From positions 30,501,981-30,565,980 of the forward strand of contig OY482859.1 of NCBI GenBank assembly GCA_960531495.1: a stretch of 64,000 bases of DNA. Reading direction: 5' to 3'. How positions within the stretch are numbered: position 1 is the stretch's first letter; the number at the start of each line of letters is the position of its first letter. Below, piece by piece: positions 1 through 64,000 of the stretch. The notes beneath the pieces are model-generated. The model was not told the DNA's origin, ran no database searches, and saw only the letters and a program-made list of their open reading frames with translations. This DNA is from Zeus faber (lineage: Eukaryota; Chordata; Actinopteri; Zeiformes; Zeidae). The position numbers and the translations under genes are program-made.

Positions 1-128
1 CAGGACACCCGGGTTGACCCACTAGTTTTAGCCCCTTTACCTGTGCAAAGGGTATTTACAATGGCGCATTAATAGACAGAAATATCCGTGTCATTCCATA
101 TCCCATTTAGAATCCAAAATCAAAATCA
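1..128 (+). repeat. dispersed repeat fragment, inverted relative to about 11740-11900
   Basis: Shares blocks with the reverse complement of 11740-11900, for example around cgcattaatagacag and the rule of cctttacc followed by atatccgtgtc. Not assigned to a family; it may be an end of a short DNA transposon. Confidence 0.35.
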
Positions 129-670
129 TCATCACCACTGGCACCTGCTTTGAATACACCCCAGCACCCTCCTGGTTGCATCCCTCTCCTTTTCTTCCTC
201 ATTTACTGCCATAACTATGACAGGAAGAGGCCACGTGCCAAATTGCTGTTCCAGTTTTTCTGGACCTATTTAACTCTGGTTTTTCGATGTTGTTGTCCGA
301 TATTTATGTTTTTCCATGTACATGTTGTTGTTTGGTTCTATGTTTATTTGTCTCACCCGTGGTGATTCCTCCTCCCTCTGGAGTAGTGATTAGTTGGTTA
401 TAGACCCAAACATGGGTCTATAACCAACATAAAATAGTTCACCAAAGAGGGGGGTTGGTGGCGGTTCTGTAGAACAAAAAACGGGGCTCTTGTCATCCTA
501 CAGGTTGTCCACAGGACAGAGTTATTGCAGCAGTTCTTGACGATTTAAGAATTAATAAAGAGTTGCATTGCAGGTTGAGAACTTGAACTCCATTTGCTGA
601 CTAACTCTGTCCTAGATGCAATAGCATACAACAACTCTGTGTTGTATGCCCAGCATGCTGACAGCACAGG
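129..670 (+). mobile_element. LINE 3'-end fragment plus repeat R3 (copy 1)
   Basis: Bases 129-390 match 24815-25050 (cacctgctt, tttactgccataacta, tctcacccgtggtg), which in that copy continue directly from the L1/Tx1-like 3' UTR. Bases 430-660 (R3) match 25080-25325 and 48960-49200, all on the same strand, and contain an AATAAAG signal. Contains a perfect hairpin at 393-428 and another at about 609-634. Confidence 0.6.
393..428. repeat. perfect 16-bp inverted duplication, 4-base loop
   Basis: Arms 393-408 (gttggttatagaccca) and 413-428. The homologous repeat copy at about 25060-25095 lacks the second arm, so the arm was added here. Confidence 0.85.
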
Positions 671-739
671 CTAATAAAAAAATGTAATAAAATAAATTTT
701 AAAATCTGAATTTATTGACTTTATTCCGCATAGGGGACT

Positions 740-1006
740 GGAAATGTTGAGTATGGGGATCACACTGCGTCTGGTCTGATCCCACAGAAGAGCTACTGTG
801 GCACAAATTGCTGAAGAGGTTAATGGCGGCTATGATAGGAAGGTGTCAGAACACACGGTGCATCGCAACTTGCTGCGTAGCCGCAGACTGGTCAGAGCGC
901 TCATGCTGACCCCTGTCCAATGCCGAAAGTGCCTACAATGGGCACGTGAGTGTCAGAATTGGATCATGGAGCAATGGAAGAAGATGGCCTGGTCTGATGA
1001 ATCACA
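740..1006 (+). mobile_element. Tc1/mariner transposase fragment (family B)
   Basis: Frame from 798 reads AQIAEEVNGGYDRKVSEHTV, HRNLLRSRRL and WIMEQWKKMAWSDES, the middle of a Tc1 transposase (end of the helix-turn-helix region to the first catalytic D of WSDES). The same family occurs at 47004-47830. Both ends are missing; it runs into a TG microsatellite. Confidence 0.8.
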
Positions 1007-1023
1007 TATACATATATACAGTT

Positions 1024-1027
<4 letters not shown>

Positions 1028-1115
<88 letters not shown>

Positions 1116-1160
1116 CACACACAGTATATGTATGTATATATATATATATATGTATGTATG
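1028..1160. repeat. TG/TA microsatellite
   Basis: About 34 TG units from 1028, then alternating TA and GTAT units. The apparent cysteine-valine open frames across it are artefacts. Confidence 0.95.
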
Positions 1161-1170
1161 TTTACATAAA

Positions 1171-2800
<1,630 letters not shown>

Positions 2801-2882
2801 TGTGTGTATATACTGTATACTGTACACACACACACACACACTATATATACTGTACACACACACACGCACGCACGCACGCACG
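2801..2882. repeat. TG/CA and CACG microsatellite
   Basis: Alternating tg, tatactgta and cacgcacg units. Confidence 0.9.
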
Positions 2883-2884
2883 TC

Positions 2885-3290
2885 GAATTTGCAATTTGGA
2901 CACACGACCTGTGTTATATTAATAAATTTTGAATAAAAAAGCGAACAGCGAGCAGCTCTGTGCAGCTGGGGTGCTTTGTGACATCATCATCCAATATGTG
3001 AAGCACGAGACGCACGCATGGATAGCAACTAACATGAGGCCAAGGAAGCGCTAGAGATGCAAGCCGAGCGCGGGGCGTGTGACCTTCAACCTCACACACG
3101 CACCCAAGAGGACACTCGTGCGCGGTGAGCGGAGCCCCTGTCAGTCCACATAAATGCGACTCAATGACTGAAGAAACCCTGACTCGACTGATCGGAGTTC
3201 TAATATGCCTACTTTTTCACATTGTATGCTTAATCCTTATTGCAAAGTTGTCCTTATATTTTGTTAAGCTGTGCCATTTGAATAGGCATG
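2885..3290 (+). repeat. dispersed repeat R1-R2, copy 1 (contiguous)
   Basis: R1 (2885-3195) matches 48045-48370: attaataaa, ctctgtgcagctggggtgct, tgaccttcaac, ctcgactgatc. R2 (3234-3282, ttattgcaaagttgtcctta) matches 50757-50802. Here R1 and R2 are 40 bases apart; at the other locus they are 2.4 kb apart. A 101-codon hydrophobic open frame over R2 is not convincing as a gene. Family unknown. Confidence 0.6.
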
Positions 3291-4437
3291 CACGGGCATG
3301 CCCATACATTTTGTATGTGCATGTACTCGAATATATAATTGTTTTAATGATGTTATCCATGATCATTTATGGAATGGGCAGTGCAGTTATTATGAGATTT
3401 ACTTCAACAGTAAATTGTTCGTTTCATTAGACCATTTAGAAAGTTGAGTCGATCCTTGTCCAAGACATAGCCAGGTACGATCACGTAAATTCATGCTGGT
3501 AATAATAATTGCATGCCATTAAAAGGTAAAGGAGGAGCAAGGTTCAGTAGATAGGAAATGTATTCAAATTTGGAGTTACTTTGCGATCTATCCTACCCTG
3601 CCATCTAAATGAGCTGGAGAATCAAAGACAAAAAGTTTTGCCATCAGCTACCAGCACAGAGAACTTCCATCACCCGTTTGCACTGACTAAATACCTACGG
3701 ACTGCATATAAGTCCACAGTGCTGCTTAATGCAGGGAAGCCCACCGACTTGCGAGTGTATACCTGGGCTGTGGGGGGAGGGCAGAGGCCTGCCCAAAGTA
3801 ATCCCAGAGGAAGAGGTGGTGCTGGTTTTGAAGGTTTTGGACTTGTCTCCTTCGCTGCTACTGCCTCTGGTGCTTTGGGCCGGATCCTTTTTTAAAAAGG
3901 AAGGAACAAACGGGACACAAACAGATAAGTATCTGCAGAGTAAAGGGAGTGAAGCACAGAGAACTCAATGAAACGGACCTCATTCATTAAATCCACATTT
4001 GATCAGACTGGAGGTGAAGTTCACATATGAGCCTTTTTTGCAAACACGCTTGTATTTGTGATTTATGTTATTTGAATTTGTTCTTTGGTACAATCAAAGT
4101 GTACATGTATGTTGTCCAATTAATGGCTGATCAGAGTGTACTCATGATTAGGAAAACGGATGAATAGCACACAACACTAGATGCATACAGAAATCCTTAT
4201 AATCAAAGGAGGAAGCCTTTCTCACGGTAAGTCACTGAATTCCTTTCATCAATACATTCAAACAGGGGTGTAAAGAATGCTCAGTAAGGCACACAGCAAG
4301 AGCATCGAACACAACCAAAGTATCAAAATACCAGTACCAATTTGGGTGCCGTTAAAAGTACTTTTTTGTATTATACCCTGTGGAAAGTATTCTGAAAATG
4401 CGACTGGCTAGATCCAACCTGCAAGAGAGCAAGATAT
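3291..4437. other. intergenic/intronic, nothing recognised
   Basis: AT-rich sequence beyond the last exon seen, presumably vps13d intron 24. Small open frames at 3581-3971 overlap each other and show no recognisable domain. Confidence 0.5.
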
Positions 4438-4439
4438 TC

Positions 4440-4765
4440 TCAACAGCATCAATGAAGAGAAGAACAAGAACAATTTTTATTTGTCACACAGCACACCACA
4501 CTACAACACATGCTTGCACACACATGCTTTGGATGGTGGCCGGTGACATTTAACCCATCCTGGCTTGTCCTTCCTCCGGGGCCACAGCCAGGAGCAGTGG
4601 GCAGCATATGTGGACGCGTGAACATGCAAACTCCACACAGAAAGGCTCCTATTTGGGAGATAACCCGCCGGAGCACGGAGCCAACAGCACTCCAGGCGGG
4701 AATCAAACCCAGGACCTTCTTGCTGTGGGGCAGCAGTGCAATGCACTGCGCCACCGTGCCACACT
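4440..4765 (-). mobile_element. tRNA-type SINE
   Basis: On the minus strand from 4765: agtgtggcacggtggcgcag, then an A-box-like tggcgcagtgc and a B-box-like ggtttgattcc 50 bases apart, as in RNA polymerase III promoters. The body has tgtggagtttgcatgttc, a phrase common in fish SINEs. Ends near 4440. Confidence 0.7.
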
Positions 4766-5112
4766 ATAAATAAATAAATTGGCCAAAAATAGACCAAAAT
4801 ATATTCTAAATGGTTAAAATGAATGAACAGCTTGACTAAATATGTGAAGCAATTTTTTTGTTGAGCAAGACATGCTTTTTATACCATACTTCCGTTCTGT
4901 GAAAGTAAATGGCAGAGTTATTCCAATAGTATGGAATCAATGTCATTCCCGGACAAAGTGCATCCAAAGGCAAGTTGGTACTTCTTACGGCCATTACACA
5001 CCTGGCACGACCTTATTGCAATGTATTTGCATGACAATAGTATTTACAAATGTATATGCGGTCATTGAAACCCTGTTTATCAATGAAGGAATTTCGCTCA
5101 GCACAATTCTTT
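4766..5112. other. nothing recognised
   Basis: AT-rich unique-looking sequence. Confidence 0.4.
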
Positions 5113-5600
5113 TTTGGGGTAAGCAAGAGTGAAGAGGAGGGTCTACAGGACAGTAGTGAGACCAGCTACAGTATGTTGTACGGTTTAGAGGCGGTGGCGC
5201 TGACAAAAAGGCAGGTGGCTGAACTGGAGGTGGCAGAGTTGAGGATGTTGAGATTTTCATTGGGAGTGACAAGGATGGACAGGGTTAAGAATGAGGACAT
5301 TAAAGGGACAGCTCAGGTGGGACAATTTGGTGAAAAAGTGAGACAGGCGTGATTGAGATGGTTTAGGACATGTGTGTAGGGGAGATGAGAGTTACATTGG
5401 GAGAAGGATGCTGAGGATGGAGCGGCCAGGTAAAAGGACAAGCGGAAGGCCAAAAAGAAGGTTTATGGATGTGGTCAGGGAGGACATGCAGGCGGTTGGT
5501 GTAAGGGAGGAAGATGCGCAGAACAGAAGCTATTGGAGGCGGATGATCCGCTGTGGCCACCCCTAACGGGAGCAGCCGGAAGATGAATCTGTACACATCT
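5113..5600 (+). mobile_element. LINE reverse transcriptase C-terminal remnant
   Basis: Reads LEAVALTKRQVAELEVAELR, MLRFSLGVTRMDRVKNEDIK, then after one stop LRWF-HVCRGDESYIGRRML and RPKRRFMDVVREDMQAVGVR. This is the tail of a non-LTR reverse transcriptase polyprotein found widely in fish and invertebrates. It ends just after the stop near 5565 in a short 3' UTR. 5'-truncated, with one in-frame stop near 5352. Confidence 0.78.
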
Positions 5601-6939
5601 AAGCAATCAGTTTGTTGACAACCTCACACAACATGAAACGAGGCGGACATATGTCCTTTACGACAAAAAGGATAACATCTATAAAACTATATTTATTTTA
5701 TGTATTTTTAGCCAACTTTGGCTTTTTATTATAGGGTGCAGTGAAGAGAGACAAACTATTCGGGTAAAGAGAGGTAGAGACACACAGAAAATGACCAAAA
5801 CTATACTCATAAAAGAAGAATAAACCGAATGTCAAGGTCAGTGTTGTTTGATCTCATACAGTGAGCGCTTGATATTGTGATACTTTGTGTAGTACAATAT
5901 TGAGTAAAGTATTTATTTATACCTTGTAATGTGACGAATCCTTGTAAGAATTTGCGTGCAAAATCAAATTCTTTACAGACAACATGAGATGCAGATGCAG
6001 AACAATTTGCAATATTTAACTCCAGTATATTTCCTCAGGTGCTATACACTGACTTGTTTTGCATTGTATTTTTACACTGTTTGGTTCCAAGAAGAAAATA
6101 CACATTGAGAAGACATCAATTGAAAACATATACAATGTCATAGATTGGTTTCAGCTGTATAAATAATCAAAACATTAGTGAGCGCTGCATTCATAAGGCA
6201 TTTTTGTTTCATTGCTGTCTATGAAGTGAGTCCAGGACACTATGCAGATACTGTATATAGTAGGGCTTAGCTCATGATCATATTCTACACACAATCTATG
6301 GATGTTATGGTTGTCACTTATGGTTTTCAATATAATTTTACTAAAAATGAAATTCATAATGCAAAATTCCAGATTGGTTAGATTCCTTATATTATAAGTT
6401 AAATAAGAAATAACTATCCTGACCTCCCTGAACAGCAGAAGCCCACCGAGTCTGTGAGTGTTTAAAAAATAATTAACCATTAGATAAAACACCAGAAGGG
6501 GAGACAGGAGAAGCTGAAACTTCTTGGTTTTGAGTTTATTTAATGAGGTAATGAGGGAACGGACATATTGAACAGACATCCATACCCTTTCTCAGACCAC
6601 ATCCATTAGGAGTTGTGGTCTTGGAAAGGGCAGCTTTCTACCAAACAAACTGTAACCATTATGCAAAGCAATGACTGGCATGTTAATTTTTGTCAAAGTC
6701 ATTGTTTTCTTTTTGTAAGTTATGGCCACAAATTTGGTTAAAAATACATTTTGGTCGACAGAAATGGACGAGTGTAACCCATTTGTGAAGGTTTAAAGGT
6801 AAGTGAAATCTGTAGGACCTTTGTTCCTTAAGAAGCAATAACTATATGAAATAATAAAGAATAATAGTTCAAGTATCGTCTTCTTTCTTTTCTTAATCTT
6901 TGAGAGAAACAGATTAAAAAAATAAATAAAAACCCTTAA
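5601..6939. other. AT-rich intron, nothing recognised
   Basis: No family recognised. A 134-codon minus-strand open frame (6175-6579) has no domain I know and no splice or codon bias support. Confidence 0.45.
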
Positions 6940-9056
6940 CTATATCCGGTCAAAAGCAGACTCTGAAAAAATTATCCATGCATTCATAACAAGTAGATTA
7001 GACTACTGTAATGGCCTATTCACCGGCCTCCCAAAATCAGCTGTGCAGAGGCTACAGTTGATCCAAAATGCAGCTGCACGCGTTCTCACTGGGACAAAGA
7101 AGTACACCTGTTCTCACATCTCTATATTGGCTCCCTGTCAAAACTAGAATTGATTTTAAGATTCTGCTCCTTGTAGATAAAGCTAGAAATGGCCTTGCAC
7201 CTCAGTATATAAAATAAATGCTTATTATACACGAACCACCAAGAACTCTCAGGTCGACAGGCAGTGGTCTTTTAACTATCCCTCTTACCAACTCTAAAGC
7301 ATGAGAGGCTGCCTTCTGTATCTATGCCCCAAGTAAATGGAACACCCTACCGAGGAACCTGAGAGAGACCCCCCACACTGAATACTTTTAAAAGCAGGTT
7401 AAAAACTTATGACTGACTGACGTGTCTGTCTGTCTTGTCTTGTCTGTCTGTGTTGCTGCTGCTAACCTTATAGCTAAACTTAACCCTCGCTTACCTTATA
7501 GCTTAAATTAAACATCTCTAACCTTATACCTCAACTTAACTGTCTCTAACCTGAATGACTTTGGGTTGCTGTTGTCTTTTTTGCTGTTGTTTTTTGTTGT
7601 TACTGCTGGAGTTGATGTTGCTGATGCTGTCTGTTGTTGTTTTGTGGCTGCTGCTGCTGCTATTTCTGTTGCTGTTGTTGTTGTTGTTTCTGTTGTGATA
7701 TTACAGTGAGAGGATCATAAGAAGGGTGTGTTTTCGGAGAGAGAGAATCAAAACGATCTCCCTCCCGAGGTCTGAATGAAAACTTGACCCGTAATTTAGG
7801 GACGCTAATCAAAGGACCGTAACTGGATTAAGATGAGCTGGTGTACACAGTTGAAATTTCCGTTTCCGGTGAGGGCTGCCACTTCTGGTTCCGGTGACGT
7901 CTTCGCTTGTGCGCTGCTGCTGCTGGTTTAGTCGCCACTGGTGTTGTCGTTGGTGCTGCTATTTTTATACCTTAACTGGCATTGTCGTTGCTGGTGCTAA
8001 CCTAATACCTAAACTTAACCATCTCTGACCTTATTCCTTAACTTAACCATCTCGAACATTATACCTAAACATAACAATCCCTAAACTTAACCATCTCTAA
8101 CCTTATACCCTAATTTAGACATCTCTAACCTTCATCCTGAACTAAACCATTTCTAAGATCTCTAACCTGAGTGATTTTTCTAGTTTCCACTTCTGGTTCT
8201 GGTAAGGTCTTTGCGTGTGCGCTGCTGTCTGTTGTTTTTCTGTTGTTGTTGCTGCTGGTGATGCTGTTGTGCTGCAGCTGCTATTTCTGTTGCTGTTGTT
8301 GTTTCTGTTGTGTCATTACAGTTATAAGATCATAAGAAGGGTGTGTTTTCGGAGAGAGAGAGTCAAAAGGATCTCCCTCCCGAGGTCAGACTTAAAACTT
8401 GATCTGTAACTTATGGATGCTAATTAAAGGACTGTGACTGGATTAAGATGAGATGGTGCACACAGTTGAAATTTCCTTTTCCGGTGAGGGCTACCACTTC
8501 CGGTTCCGGTGAAGTCTTTGCTGTGCGTTACTTCATTGAGATGAGATGGTACACACTGCTGACTCAATACAGATGAGATTTCTGGTTCTGGTGAGAGCTA
8601 CCACTTGGGTTCAAGTGACATCTTCGCTTGTGCACTGTTGCTGCTACTGTTGCTGCTGCTGTTGTTTTTGTTGCTGCTATTGTCTGCTGCTGGTATTGGT
8701 ACACAACATCTCTAACCTTATACCTCAACTTAACCATCTCTAACCTGAGTGACTTTTCCGGTTCCAGTGAGAACTACCACTTCCGGTTCTGGTGACGTCT
8801 TTGCGTGTTGTTGCTGCTCTTGTTGTTTTCTGTTGCTGATGCTGTTGTCACTACTGTGGTTGGAGTCGTTGATTATTATTGTTGATTTTGTTGTCTTTGT
8901 TGCTTTTGTTGTTGCTGTTGTTTCAGGGGCATTCTTTTGTAATGACCAGCTGACAACTATGTTCTCCCTTTCTTTTTTGTATTCCTTTGTAAAGTGCATT
9001 GTGTTGCCCTGGTATGAAATGAGCTTCATAAATAAAGTGTGACTTGACTTGACTTA
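6940..9056 (+). mobile_element. L2-like LINE 3' end with an expanded minisatellite 3' UTR
   Basis: 6950-7400 encodes the end of a reverse transcriptase in broken frames (DYCNGLFTGLPKSAVQRLQL-like, LYWLPVKTRIDFKILLLVDK, ARNGLAPQYIK). 8960-9056 is the matching tail: tttgtaaagtgcattgtgtt, gaaatgagcttcataaataa, ending in cttgacttgactt repeats. Between them, 7430-8760 is a repeat array of three motif classes, with a block at 7713 repeated at 8328. Confidence 0.72.
7430..8760. repeat. complex minisatellite, about 616-bp higher-order period
   Basis: Contains (1) aaacttaaccatctctaacc units, (2) a ttccggtgagg/ttccggtgacgtctt block leading into TTG/CTG-rich runs, and (3) a gatcataagaagggtgtgtt block. 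Block 3 starts at about 7713 and again at about 8328. The CTG/TTG runs produce leucine- or cysteine-rich open frames that are not genes. Confidence 0.8.
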
Positions 9057-9490
9057 ACTGTTTCCCCGACTATAACCTTAGGAATAGGGACTGACCCAGT
9101 CATGTTCAATGTCAATAAATAGCTGTTTTGAAGTAGGTAGACTACAATAACTACAATAGTGGCATGAACAAATAAGAATTAAATTGTGAATCACAGTTAT
9201 TTGTATGACAATTCATCGTCAACTAAATTTTCATGATCTTGACAGCCCCAAATTCAGCCCTGAACTGACCTTTTAGTGTGGCTGAAAGAAGTACAACAAA
9301 CACACAATTCAGCTTTGGGCGAGCCTCAAATACCTCTCCTCCGTTAAAACTTTTAGACGGCGGGATATAAAAATGCCTTACGATTGCAGCGACAAGATTT
9401 AGGTGCGCACAGCAGGAACAAGGCTGTAGCGTGGATAGGGGAACTCACCAGAGATGGGAAAAAGGTGTGAGCCATGGTAAGTTTCTCTAC
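9057..9490. other. vps13d intron 24, nothing recognised
   Basis: No exon or repeat recognised between the LINE tail and exon 24. Confidence 0.4.
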
Positions 9491-63016
<53,526 letters not shown>

Positions 63017-63623
63017 ACTTGGGTCTCCAGGATGGGGAGGGGCGGTATTCAAAGTAAAAGCGTTGGAGGAAATATTGGGATGATATAAATACTTGCTTCT
63101 AAACTGCAGACTCCACTGGGGGACACGGCATCTGGTATAGGTTGGATGAGACGCACAAAACAGTTAAGACAAATACCTACTGAAAAGTAAGAGTCCAAAT
63201 AAGCAACCCAGTCGATAAGAGAATACTACAGTGTTTTGATTAGCTGACAGCTGGAGAGTGGATGAGATTTCTTTGCATTAATATGCCACCATGCCTTTGA
63301 GGAGCATTTAGTGGCTTGCATCCTGTTTTGTAGCATCACTGCCCCCCTCCAGCCGTTTATCTGATCTCACACCCGATTCCAATTCGTAACCCAAACTCAA
63401 CCCAAGAATCCCACCCAGATCAAAGTTCTTATATGCTTCTCATGTGTCTCTTCCATTTGCCCCACACAGTATATTTGAGGCCTGACTATAACACTGTCTA
63501 CTTGGGGGTTGCCATCCTTGCTACTGCTAAGACGTCACAAACAAGTGTGCCGATTATTATGGGAACACACACACACAAATATCTATACACATACACACAC
63601 ATATATATATACACACACACATA
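63017..63623. other. vps13d upstream sequence
   Basis: About 600 bases between the start codon and the Tc1 element. It must hold 5' UTR or an intron before the coding start. I see no CpG-rich block and no convincing promoter. CA/TA-rich microsatellite occupies about 63568-63622. Confidence 0.4.
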
Positions 63624-64000
63624 CAGTTGGGCAAAAAAGTATTTAGTCAGCCACCAATTGTGCAAGTTCTCCCACTTTAAAAGATGAGAGAGGCCTGTAA
63701 TTTTCATCATAGGTACACTTCGACTATGAGAAACAGAATGGGGTGAAAGAATCCAAGAAATCACATTGTAGAATTTTTTAATGAATGAATTGGTAAATTC
63801 CTCGGAAAAATAAGTATTTGGTCACCTACAAACAAGCAAGATTTCTGTCTTTCACAGACCTGTAACTTTTTCTTTAAGAGGCTCCTCTGTCCTCCACTCG
63901 TTACCTGTATTAATGGCACCTGTTTGAACTTGTTATCAGTATAAAAGACACCTGTTCACAACCTCAAACAGTCCCACTCCAAACTCCACTATGGCCAAGA
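63624..64000 (+). mobile_element. Tc1/mariner element, left part (continues past the window)
   Basis: Left inverted repeat cagttgggcaaaaaagtatt at 63624 after TA, with the inner direct repeat aataagtatttggtcacc near 63810, an IR/DR layout. A TATA-like tataaaagaca lies at 63940 and a likely transposase ATG at 63991 (atggccaaga). The family is widespread in fish. Confidence 0.85.

Noticed and set aside
3125-3430. 101-codon hydrophobic open frame resembling a small membrane protein
   Set aside because: Lies in repeats R1-R2 with a second genomic copy that does not keep the frame.
6175-6579. 134-codon minus-strand open frame
   Set aside because: Same strand as vps13d but no similarity to VPS13D and no good splice sites; AT-rich composition allows it by chance.
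8215-9042. Leucine/cysteine/valine-rich open frames, or a polyglutamine gene on the minus strand
   Set aside because: They come from the TTG/CTG minisatellite of the LINE 3' UTR.

Overview
The window is vertebrate, almost certainly teleost-fish, nuclear DNA. It holds the 5' half of one large, intact, many-exon gene on the minus strand, set in introns that are mostly old and young transposable elements. The fish assignment rests on the repeats (Tc1-like DNA transposons, hAT elements, a Rex1-like LINE, L2-like and L1/Tx1-like LINEs, tRNA-type SINE) and on a split gene that translates to a close VPS13D orthologue. I see no bacterial genes, operons, CRISPR arrays, ribosomal RNA or free-standing tRNA genes.

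The gene is vps13d, the bridge-like lipid-transfer protein VPS13D. I could place 24 coding exons from the start codon at 63016 down to 9491. Their phases join without a stop codon into about 2,091 residues, roughly the first half of the roughly 4,400-residue protein. The exons for the rest (UBA domain, VAB domain, C-terminal lipid and Miro-binding parts) must lie to the left of base 1. Exon order on the + strand, right to left: chorein N-terminus (62920-63016, 62250-62327, 58848-59038), then 46497-43394 (exons 4-8), 35847-34787 (exons 9-11), 26494-25925 (12-14), 22521-20269 (15-17), the giant exon 18 (17887-20151), 17295-17446, the large exon 20 (15819-16880), and exons 21-24 (14127-9491).

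Mobile DNA region by region: 0-9 kb carries LINE 3' fragments, a Tc1 element (1171-2800), a tRNA-type SINE, and an L2-like LINE whose 3' UTR has grown into a CTG/TTG-rich minisatellite (6940-9056). A second Tc1 (10067-11257) sits inside a possible Harbinger-like element. 12.5-31 kb holds an LTR candidate, a solo LTR, L1-type fragments, a SINE-like repeat, and a Tigger element nested in a hAT. 31-43 kb holds a hAT with a perfect 8-bp target duplication (31063-33772), a second solo LTR and a near full-length but broken L1/Tx1-like LINE (36713-42935). 44-56 kb holds a mariner/Tigger MITE, a Tc1, old repeats, an L2-like LINE remnant, and a hAT split by a Rex1-like LINE (52285-56195). 57-64 kb has long CA microsatellites, a LINE reverse transcriptase (59640-61245), and the start of another Tc1 at 63624 that runs off the window.

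I found no undescribed multi-gene system. The signals most worth checking are a GC-AG intron in vps13d, a 71-unit UG tract just inside the intron after exon 3, a set of perfect short-range inverted duplications that look like replication template-switch scars, and a shared composite repeat order at 0.7-3.3 kb and 47-50.8 kb.
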